Under the pieces are notes generated by a model, which made no database searches, had not been told where the DNA came from, and saw only the letters and a program-made list of their open reading frames with translations. From positions 682,001-746,000 of the forward strand of contig OZ251239.1 in the NCBI GenBank assembly GCA_965240325.2: DNA of 64,000 nt, in the 5' to 3' direction. The stretch's first letter is position 1. Every line of letters starts with the position of its first letter. This document shows, in pieces, positions 22,801-31,717 of this stretch. The stretch is from Rebecca billardiae RCC1528 (lineage: Eukaryota; Haptophyta). The position numbers and the translations under genes are program-made.

Positions 22801-25800
22801 CCGTGCCCACAGCGGCGACGCGGCGGCGCCGGCGGCGGCGCCGTCGCCGCCGCGAGGCACAACGCTGGGGGCGCGCGGATGCCGCGAGCGCTCGCGCTCG
22901 TCGGGGTCGGAGGTGCCGCCCAGGCCGAGGGCGTCGTCGTCGTCGTCGTCGTCGGCCGCGGGCGCCGCCGAGCGCCCGTCGAGAAGGCCGTGCACCAGCC
23001 GCGCCTCGGCGCTCGCGCGCGCGGTGTGGCGCGGAGCCAGGCCTGGCGGCGCAAGCCGCAGCGTTGCGCGCGCCGTGCTCGCCGCCCGCTCCGCGCGGCA
23101 CGCTTCGTCGGCCGGGCCGGTGAGAAGTGCGCCGGCTGCCGCGCCCGCTGCGCCGCGCTCGGCGTGTGTCGTGCGCGCACGCCCCGCCGCGTCTGCCACG
23201 GCCGCCTCCGCCGCCGCCTCCTCCGCCTCTGCGGAGTCCGAGGGCGGAGGCGGCGGCTGCAGCAGCGGCAGTGTGCGCACCAGGACTGCGAACGCGCGGC
23301 CCGCCGCCAGCCTGACTGCAGGGCTGGGATCCGCGAGGCGGCGGATCGCTGGGCGCAGCAGCAGCGGCGCGTACTGCGCGCACTCGGCCACGAACGAGGG
23401 CTGCGCCGCGCCGCCGCCGCCCTCGGCGCCGTCTAGCAGCCCGCGCACGAGTAGCAGCACGCGCGCCGGCTCGGCAGCCTCCGCACCTTCGGCGGCGCCG
23501 CCGTCGCACGCCGGCCCATCGCCGCCGGCGTCCGTCGCGCCCTCCAGCGCATCGAGAGCGGCGCTGACGCACGCGCCGAGCGCGGCGCCGCGCACCGCGC
23601 GCGCGAGCGCGAGCACGGCGCAGTGCGCCGCGTCGGCCACGGCGTTGGTGGCGTCCGCTGCCGACTCGTCGAGCCCGCCACGACGCTGCCCCGCGCCGCC
23701 CGCCGGCGGCTGCGGCGCAGCTGGGTTAGGGTTAGGGTTAGGGTTAGGGTTAGGGTACAGCGCGACTCGAAGCGCGCCGTGCAGGAACTCTGCACACGCG
23801 CGCGCCGCCGCGTTCGGCGCAAAGTGTGGCGCCGCCGCCTCGAGCGCGCGCAGAGCGGAGGCGGCGCGCTCGGCGTCGGCGCCGCCGCCGCGCGGCGCGA
23901 GCAGCGCCCACAGCTCGGGCAGCGCCTCGGGCAGGTCGGCGCCAAATCGCATGGCGGCGTGCTCGAGCAGCGCGCGCGCGCCGTGCCGCGCGCGCGCCCG
24001 CGCGCCCCTCGCCTCCTCCTCCGCCGAGCCCGCGGCCGCGGCGGCGGCGGCGGCGGCGGCCATCCCGACATCGGGCCCGAGGACGGCGCGCGCCTCGCGC
24101 TGTGTTGGCCGCCGGCCGCCACCGCCGCCGCTGCCGTGGGCCTGCCGCGAGCTCGGCGCGAGGGCGCGCGCGGAGCCGCGCGCGCCCTCCGGGGCTGGCG
24201 CCGCCGCCTCCGCGCCGCCGCCGCCGAGGCCGCCGCCGCCGCCGCCACCGTTGCCACTCCGGCCCCCCTCGCCGCCGCCGCCGCTCCGGCCGCCCTCGCC
24301 GAGCGGCAGCAGCGCGTGCGCGAACACCTTGGCGCCGAGCCCGCGCCGGCGCGCGCGCAGTACGCACGTGACAAGCGCGCGCGCGCACGCCGCCTGCGCG
24401 CCGGGTGAGTCTGAGCAGTGAAGGCCTGCGGTCAGGCCGTTGAGTAAGGGCGAGAGTCGATGTGGAAGCGTGGGCGCGCACGCGACGAGGGCGCTCGCCG
24501 CCGCGCCGCGCACGCACGCCGCGTGCGCGCCGTGCGCGCCGATGAAGGCGGCACATGCCGCGCGCAGCCGCGCATGCGCGAGACGCAGCGCCGCGCCGCC
24601 GCCGCTGCTGCTACCGCCGCCATCGCCGCCGCGCTGCTCGCCGCCCGCCGCCGCCGCCGGCGCGTCGGCGAGCGCCAGGGCGGACGCGCGCGCGAGCACG
24701 CGCACGCACCACGCCTCAGCCTCACCACCCGCCGCGGCGCCCGACGACGCCACAGCCAAACCGCCCGGCCGCGGCGCGGTGGACTCGCCTGCCACGCCGC
24801 GCGCGCGCGTCCGCGCGTCCGCGGCGCCGGTTGTGCCGCCGCGCGCGGCCGTGGCGGCGGCGGCTTCATCGAACGCCGCCAGGGCCGCCTCGAGTGCGCG
24901 CGCGTGCGCGGCGCCCTCCGCCCACACGCGCGCGCGCGCGAGCGCGGGCGCGCCGCGCGCGCCGCCAACGCCGTTCGACACGGCGGCGGAGGGCGCGCCG
25001 CCACCCTCCGCACCGCCACTCTGTCCGTCGGTCGCAATCTCGGCGCCGCCGAGATCGGCGGTCGACATCTCGGCGCCGCCGAGATCGGCGGTCGACATCT
25101 CGGCGCCGCCGAGATCGGCCGCGGTGGCAATCTCGGCGCCGCCGAGATCGGCGGTCGCAATCTCGGCGCCGAGATCGGCGGCGGCTTCGAACGTGTCGCC
25201 GAGCGCGGCGCGCAGCGCGTCGAGGGCGCGCGGCTCACACTTGCCGAGCGCACCTGCAGTCGCACTCGCGCCGTCGTCGCCACCACCATCGGCGGCGGCG
25301 GCGGGGGCCGGCGCGCCGACTAGAGCCGCCGCCGCCGAGCCGGCGCCGCCGCCGCGCGCCTCGCCCAAGTGCGCGCACACGGCGCACGCCAGCTCGGCCA
25401 CGGCGGCGCGCTCGTCGCGCGCGGCCGCGCCGAGCGCGGCGGCGACGGCCCCACCGAGTGGCGCGGCGGCGCGCGCGGTTCCGGCGGCGCGCGCCGACGC
25501 GCCAAGGGCCGCGCGCACCAGCTCAGCAATGGCTTCCGATGCGTGCGAGCGCGTGTCAGCGTGCGCGGCGGCGGCCGCGCGGCCCGGCCCGGCGAGCGGC
25601 GCATGCGCGCACAGCGGCGCGCGCAGCGGCTGGCCTGCGAGCACCGCGCACGCCGGGAGCCACGAGCTCAGCGAGTCGAGGGCGGCGCGCTCAAGCACGT
25701 TGCGCGCGGCGCAGCCGACGGCGGCGCCGCCGCTAGCTGGCTCGGGTGCGGCGGCCGCGGCGGCCGCGTCGGCAGCGTCGGCCGCGGCGCACTCGGCGAG

Positions 25801-28179
25801 TGCGCGCACGCACGCGAGCCACGCGCCGCGCGCCGCCGCGCACGCCTCCGCCTCCGCCTCGGTCACGACGCGCGCAAGCAGCACGGGCAGCGTGAGCTCG
25901 ATCTCCCGCGCAATCTCGATCTCGGTCGCGATCTCGTCGGCGCGGCCGGCGCCGCGCGCCGCGCCGCCGCGCGGCGCGGCGCCGAGCGCGCCCCCGCCGT
26001 CCCCGCCGCTGGCGCTCAGCGGCGGCGGCGCGGCGGCGTGCCCGGGGCTTCCACCGGGCGCGGCGCCGTCGGCACACGCGCACGCGCTGGCGCCGGCGCC
26101 GGCGGCGCGGCGCCGTGCGTGACCGCTCGTCAGAGCACGCAGCGTGCGCGCGGCGCCCCGGCGCACCGCAGGCTGTGCGTGGCCGAGCATGCCGCGCAGC
26201 GCGCGCAGCGCCTCGCTGGAGGCGCACGGCTGCGCGCGCGCGCCGCGCGGCGGGGCGTCGGGCGCGCCGCCCGTCGCCTCCTCCTCCCACCCCTCGCCGC
26301 CACCTTCGCCGCCCTCGCCGCCCAGCCGCCCAGCCGTGGCCGCCGCACGCGCCGCCGCCGCCACTTCGCGCGCCGCCTCCGCAGCCTCGCGCGCGGGGCA
26401 GTGCGCTCGCTCGAGCAGAAACAAAAGCGCCGGCCCCTGGACGCTCAGCTCGTCGCACCGCGCGAGCGCGGCCCACGCGCGGTCGAGCGCGGCGCGCACC
26501 GCCTCGTGCGCGCCCGCGCCGCACGCCGCCGCGCCCGTGCGCCACGCGCCGACACTCGACAGGGCTGCGAGCGCATCCGCCGCGGCGGCGGCGACGTCGT
26601 CGTCGGCGTCGGCGAGGGCGGCGCCGAGCGCGCGCAGCGCGCTCTCGAGGAGCGACGGCGGCGGTTGGGCGTCCGCCGCGGGGCGCGCGGCGTGTGCTGC
26701 GCGGGGCGCGGCGCGGCCGAGCTCAGCGCCGTGCTCCGCGAGCACGAAGCGAAGCGCGATCGCCGCGTGCAGCCGCGCGTGCCACCGACCGGCCGCGTGC
26801 GCGGCGCGCGCCTCGCGCGGCGCATCGGCCGCGCGCGCACCGCCGGGCTGGGCGTCGGCGGCCTGCGGCGTGGGCGCCGCGGGGACGGGGGCGCAGCCCG
26901 CGCCGTCGTCGCGCGCGGTCGGCCGCGCGGCCGCGCCCAGCACGCCGACGAGCGCGCGCACCACGCGCGCCAGTAGCTGCGACCCGCCCGCCGCGACCGC
27001 AGCCGTAAGTGCCTGAGCCGCGGCACTCGCGACAGGCGGGAGCGCTCGCGTCTGCTGAAAGTCTGAGAAGCGGTCGAGGGCGAGGAGGCAGAGGAGGCGC
27101 GCGGCGACGTCCTCCGCCCACGCGTACAGCTCCGCGGCGCCACCCGCGCCCACGCCCTCGCCACCACGCGCCGCCGCCGCCGCGCCTCGGCAGATTTCGC
27201 GCAGCCCGACGGCGCAGCCGTGCCGCGTACGCCACCGCTCGGAAAGCAGCCCGACACGGAGCTGCGCGCTCACGCGGTCGAGGAGGGCCCAGCCGCGCGC
27301 GTGCGCCGCGGGCAGCTCGGACGCGTCGGACGCCTCCTCGCCCGCGCCCGCCGCGCTCGTCGCCGCCGCCGACGCCGCCGACGCCGACGCGGGCTCAGCA
27401 ACGGCGCGCGCGCCGGCCGCGCCCGCCGCTGTGCGCGCGCGCTTGGGCGGTGGCGCGGACGCTTCGCCCGCGTCGCCGCGCGCCGCGCCGCCGTTCGAGC
27501 CGGGGGCGCGGCCGGCCTTGCGGAGCAGCCGGTTGCGCTCGCGCGCCGACAGCGTGGGCGGCAGCGGCAGCGCCGCCGCGCCGCCAGCCGCGCCGCTACC
27601 CGCGTCGGCGCCGGCGGGAGCTGCGGCGGCGGCCGGCGCCGCGCCGCCGCCGCCCGCGCTCGGCACGTCGGCCGCGGTGACAATCGTGCTCGCGAGGTGG
27701 TCCAGCTCGGCGCTCGCGCCGCCGAGCTGCTCCTGCCCGAGCCGGCGGACCAGCTGCCTCCGCGTGCGCTCGAGCAGCTGCTGCGCCGTCACGCCCGGCT
27801 CAAGCGCGAGGTCAAACTCAGAGCCGGCGCTCGTGAGCAGCGGCTGCGCGCGGCACACGAGCGCGGGGATGTCGAGCGCGTCGAGGGCGAGGAGCGCGGT
27901 GTGCGCGGGCGCGACGTGCGCCGCGGGCGCCGGCTCGCCCTCGGCGCGCGCGGCCTCGAGCTCGAGCGCGCCGAACGCGCCGAGCGCATGCGCCGCCGCC
28001 GTGCGCGTCTCCCACTCGTCGGCGCTGAGGCGCTCGAGCACGCGCTCGAGCAGCGCGTGGCGATCGCCGCCGGCGAGCGCGACGACGCGGCCGAGCTGCT
28101 CGGCCGCCGCGCGCCGCGACGCGCGCGGCCCCGACTGCAGCAGGCCGAGCAGCCGGTCCAGCCGCGTCGACTCCGCCAT
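19868..28179 (-). CDS. MOT1: MOT1/BTAF1-type TBP-associated Swi2/Snf2 ATPase
   Basis: Three exons, 28179-21076, 20768-20493 and 20257-19868, join in phase 0 to about 2589 residues. MOT1/BTAF1 uses ATP to strip TBP from DNA in the nucleus and so controls promoter occupancy. The N-terminus begins with the family's STRLDRLLGLL HEAT start and has LSARERNRLLRKAGR and the WALLDRVSAQL...RTRHGCAVGLREI block. The ATPase begins at about residue 1805: DDMGLGKT (about 1819), DEAH in AYAILDEAHLLRN, LTGTPIQN. Exon 2 supplies ARLDGSVPPSERGALAARF, GGLGLSLTGADVV and MDRAHRLGQRRQ. Exon 3 supplies MMGLQAFKRQLARAV, TGQLLGLLEQ and the acidic tail. Human and yeast proteins are about 1850-1870 residues; the excess here is Ala/Gly-rich insertions, including a 30-bp palindromic minisatellite and a telomeric repeat. 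Both introns have GTG donors and CAG acceptors. Confidence 0.93.
23723..23755. repeat. Interstitial telomeric repeat inside MOT1 exon 1
   Basis: A perfect (GGGTTA)5GGG array on the + strand, read as alternating Pro-Asn (PNPNPNPNPN) by MOT1 on the - strand. Its length is a multiple of 3, so the frame is intact. TTAGGG is the telomere unit of many eukaryotes, including many algae. Its presence inside a coding exon suggests capture during break repair. Confidence 0.95.
25036..25183. repeat. 30-bp palindromic minisatellite in MOT1 exon 1
   Basis: Five tandem units, the last one shortened. Each contains ATCTCGGCG-C-CGCCGAGAT, a 9-bp inverted repeat with one central base. MOT1 reads it as repeated ADLGGAE[I/M][A/S]T decapeptides, which should form a flexible linker between HEAT repeats. 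Confidence 0.9.
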
Positions 28180-28226
28180 GCTGGGCGGAGTCAGCGATTA
28201 TTTATTGTTTTATTGGAGCCAGTCAT

Positions 28227-28343
28227 ACAGTTTACTAAGAATAAGAGACGCACACAGCTCAGGCAGGCGAGATTGACGCCCGCCAACTGTCACACACAGT
28301 TTACTAAGAATAAGAGACGCACACAGCTCAGGCAGGCGAGATT
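28227..28343. repeat. Two perfect 48-bp direct repeats
   Basis: 28227-28274 and 28296-28343 are identical (ACAGTTTACTAAGAATAAGA...), separated by 21 bases. They lie 50-165 bases upstream of the MOT1 start codon and could be duplicated promoter DNA or simple slippage. Confidence 0.92.
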
Positions 28344-28391
28344 ACCAGTTGAGCGCGGAATTTTCAGTTGCTGAGCCGCATAATTTTGAGC

Positions 28392-28448
28392 GGTTGCACT
28401 CAGCGTGCGTAGGGTCGCTGGGTCGCTGAGTGCAACCCTACGCACGCT
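28392..28448. repeat. Interlocked (pseudoknot-order) inverted repeats
   Basis: Arm A 28392-28405 (GGTTGCACTCAGCG) pairs with A' 28424-28437. Arm B 28402-28415 (AGCGTGCGTAGGGT) pairs with B' 28435-28448. Both are perfect 14-bp pairs in the order A-B-A'-B', with 3-4 bases shared between neighbours. They lie 60-116 bases beyond the stop of the glycosyltransferase fusion, in its 3' untranslated region. Confidence 0.85.
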
Positions 28449-28507
28449 CGCCGTCAGGCGGCTGCCCAGCGGCCTGATGCTGGCGATGCACCGCGCTCCG
28501 CGCAGCG

Positions 28508-31500
28508 TCACGCCTCCGCCTCGTCGCACGCCGGCTCGCCGGGCGGCTCGCACTCGGCCGCGCCACGCGCGCGGAAGGCGAACGGCGCGAGCGTGGCGGC
28601 GAGCGCCGCCGAGCCGACCGCCGCCTCGCGCCGCACCGCCGCCGCCGCGCTCCTCCCGGTCGCCGCCCTCGCCGCCGGCTGCTCCGCACCCGTCTCCGTC
28701 GCGTTCAGCACGCCGCCCACCGACGGCGCGTGCGCGAGCGCCGCGAGCGCCTCGTGGCACGCGAGGAACGGCCGCAGGCTCGCGTCGAACAGGCGCAAGC
28801 TGTGCCGGCTCGGCCGCTTCGAGTTGAGCCGGTAGCGCAGGCGGCCACTGCCGATGGCGACCGGCTTGCCCTCCGCCCCTCGCCAGTGCAGCACCGCCGC
28901 GCTCGCCGGCGGTGCTGCCCCAGCCGCCTGCTCCGCGCCGGCGGCGCCGCCATGCTGAATCGCCGGCACGTTGAACGTTCCGGGCAGCGGCGCGGCGCAC
29001 GCTCCATACAGCAGCTGCAGCATGGAGTCCGCGCGCGGCACGAGCGCGCCCGCGGCCTCGACGGCGGCGCTCGCGTTGAGCACGGCGCCGAGCGCGCGGC
29101 TGCTCGGGCGCAGGAGCAGCACACCCGGCACGCACCGCTCCGCGCCGCCGACGCCGCCGCCGCCCGCGTCGGCGGCGGCCGTGCGCACGCACGCCACGGC
29201 GGGCGCGCGCGCGCGCGCGCGCGCCTCGTCTCCGCGCGCGGCCGAGCGCGCGGCTGCGACGGCGACCGCGTCCGCCGCCGCGCGGCGCAGCAGCGGCGCC
29301 GCGTCTCGCGTGAGCAGCGCGTCCGCGTGCGTCAGCACCACCGCGTCGAACGCCGTGAGCCCGAACGCGCCCAGCGCGTGGAAGGAGGGGAGCCAGCGAG
29401 AAACGCGCTCCGAGCGCGCGGCCTCTCGCGCGAGCGTCGCGTGCGCGCGCGACGGGTGCGGCACGCACGAGCTGACGAGCTCGACGCGGACGGTGGGGAA
29501 CTTGGCGGCGACGCATGCGCCGAGCGCGCGCGCCGAGCGCTCCAGGGGGCCCTGCGCCCCGCCACCCGCCGCCGGCCGCGCGCCCGCCGCCGCCGCCGCC
29601 GCCGCTGACGCCGCCGACGCCGACGCCGCGCCGCGGCCCTCGCAGATGAGCAGCACGATGGCGGCGGAGGCGCGGCGCGGCGCGCCGGCGGGAGGCACGG
29701 GCACGGCCTCGCTGCCGCCCTCGCCCAGCCCCGCCGCCACGATGGCGGCCGCCGCGCCGTGCGCCCACGCCGACACCAGCGGCAAATAGGCCACGGAGGC
29801 AAGCACGGTTGCGACCGCGACGCGCGGCGGCCGAGCGGCGCGCGCGGCGCGCTCGGCGGCGCAGCGCGCCGCGGCGGGCGCGGGCGTCGGCGGCGCGCCG
29901 CCCGCGTGCGCGCTCGGCTCGGCCGCGGGCGTCGCGCCCGCCGCCGCGCCGCCGTCCTTTCGACGCGGCGCGGGCGAGGGCGGGCTGCGCGCCGCGGACG
30001 CCGCCGGCGGCGCGGGCGGCACGCTGCACCAGTGAAAACCGTCGCCATCGTCGGGCGGCGCCCAGCGCACCACGCCCATGCAGCGCAGCGCGTGCATCCA
30101 CAGCACCACCTTTACCGTGTTCACCTGGCGGGCGGGCGGGGCCGTCACGGGGGCGAGAGGGCGCGAGCGAGGGCCGTTGGGTGCACACACGCGCCAGCCG
30201 CGCACGCCGCCGCGCACGCCGCCGCGCACGCCGCCGCGCACGCCGCTGCGCACGCCGCTGCGCACGCCGCAAAAGCACACGGCGGCACACGGCACGCGGC
30301 ACTCGGCGCACGGCCCCGCCTCGCACCTGCACGCGCTCCAGGAAGCGCGTGGCCGAGTGGTAGTGCGTGTACTTGGTGCCCAGCTCGCACGGCGACGAGA
30401 AGCCGTACAGCGAGACCTGGTCGCACATGCTCAGCGCAAACCAGACGCCCAGCGCTCCCGTGAGCCCTCCGGAGCCAAAGTGCGCGTAGAAAGTCCGGAA
30501 GACCTCCGGATCGATCAGGTGGCGCTTGGTGTGCCCGTACTTGGCCGCGCCCGTCATCGCCTCGTCGAACCGCTTCTCGGTCGCGCACACCTGAGCGCGG
30601 GGGAGCGCGGGAGAGAGAGACGGCGGCGGCACGCGCGCGTGGGCGTGCGCGCGCGTGTTTGTGTGCGTGTGTGCGCGTGGGTGTGTGTGCGCGTGCGCGT
30701 GCGTGTGTGCGCGTGTGCGTGGGCAGAGGCCCGGCACGCTTGCGGCGTGGGCGAACGTACAGGCGCGGGAGGCGCGCGCGCAGCCGTGCGCGACGACGCC
30801 GCGACGGGCGGGGGCGGCGGGGGCGGGGGCGGCACCCAGCCTTTGTGGCAGGCTCGCGCGCGCGCGCCCACCTGCAACACACGCGCCGCGGGCTCGGGCG
30901 AGGGCTGGCCCGCGTAGAGGCTGTTGAGGAAGCGGAAGGTGGTCACGTTCCCCGCCGTGCGCGAGTACGCGCCGCCCGACGGGTGGTCGTTGAACCGCAG
31001 CACCGCGTCGTGAGCATCAATCTCAGCGCCGTTCGAAGCCTTGCCGAGCGAGGGTGCGCCGCCCACGACAGCGCAGCGCGGGTAGCGGCGCCACGCGTCC
31101 CTCGCCGCGGCGAAGCCGAGCTGCGCGGCCTTGGACGCGCCTCGCTGGTGCGCCACGACCATCCGGTGCAGCTCGCCGCCGCGCGCGCGGCCGTCGTGCT
31201 TGAGAAAGGCTTCGTGCCAAGCCTTCTCGTCCGGCGCCGTCCCGTCCCAGAACAGGTGCGACTTGGCGCGCAGCGCGTCGAGGTGCGCCTTGGCGGCGCA
31301 CATGTCAATCGTCGCGTCCGGGTGCGCCGTCCCCTGGATCCCGCGCGTGACCGCGTACTTGGTGTTCACGCGCACGCGCGCCTTGCACTCGTCGCCACCC
31401 AGCACTTCGAACGCGAACACTTTCTTCGGCCCGCCCGGTCCGGGCTTCTCGTAGATGCGCAGCTGCGCGGAGTCGAGGAAGATGCGGCGGGAGCTATTCA

Positions 31501-31582
31501 GGCACGCCGGCAGCGAGCCCGGCGGGAACTCGGCCGCCGCCGCGGCGGCGAGCGTCGCGAGCAGCGCGGGCCGCAAGGGCAT
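28508..31582 (-). CDS. GT29 sialyltransferase-like / GT8-like fusion glycosyltransferase
   Basis: Three exons, 31582-30872, 30590-30327 and 30124-28508, joined in phase 0 to 863 residues. An N-terminal hydrophobic Leu/Ala segment (1-18) fits a signal peptide or anchor, so a Golgi or secretory location is expected. Residues 165-325 are GT29-like: sialylmotif L (CAVVGGAPSL at 170, GAEIDAHDAVLRFND at 185, TTFRFLN at 214), motif S (GALGVWFALSMCDQVSLYG at about 282-300), motif III YTHYH (311-315) and a motif-VS-like H-x6-E. Exon 3 completes this domain, passes a Pro/Ala linker (about 350-425) and continues into a GT8/glycogenin-like domain: FDAVVLTHADALLT (584-597), VPGVLLLRPS (657), ADSMLQLLYG (690), FNVP (709) and LHWRGAEGKP (737). 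The usual DxD reads HAD (591-593), so metal binding or activity there is uncertain. The donor and acceptor sugars cannot be told. Confidence 0.85.
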
Positions 31583-31717
31583 GCTGCGCGCCGGGCGGGA
31601 TGGCGGTCCGTTGAATGAACCGCCCAGGAGTGGGGCAGCCGGACCTGGGCGCAGGCCGAGCCCGGCGACTCGCCGCGAGCACGCTCTCCCCCGTCAGTCG
31701 TCATCACGTCCAGCGCC
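31583..31717. promoter_or_regulatory. 135-bp divergent spacer, GT fusion / APEH
   Basis: The start codons of the glycosyltransferase fusion (-) and acylaminoacyl peptidase (+) are 135 bp apart. No TATA-like element is visible. Shared promoter by position only. Confidence 0.45.

Larger units (their letters stand above)
28180..28507. other. MOT1 upstream / GT fusion downstream spacer (328 bp)
   Basis: Both flanking genes are on the - strand, so this holds the 3' end of the glycosyltransferase gene and the promoter of MOT1. It is AT-richer than its surroundings. It contains a 48-bp perfect direct repeat (28227-28274 and 28296-28343) and a set of interlocked inverted repeats (28392-28448) on the glycosyltransferase side. 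Confidence 0.6.

Noticed and set aside
21358-23436. 692-codon open frame on the + strand across the MOT1 ATPase region
   Set aside because: It is antisense to conserved Swi2/Snf2 motifs and its product is Arg/Ala-rich with no domain. It is a compositional shadow in GC-rich DNA. The same holds for the long + frames at 24.4-28.4 kb and the frames antisense to the other genes.
23723-23755. Chromosome end or assembly join at the telomeric repeat
   Set aside because: Conserved MOT1 coding sequence continues in frame on both sides, so it is interstitial.
28290-30737. A single 815-codon - strand frame through the GT fusion
   Set aside because: It reads through introns and leaves the conserved frame in exon 3. 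Homology places the gene in three exons instead.
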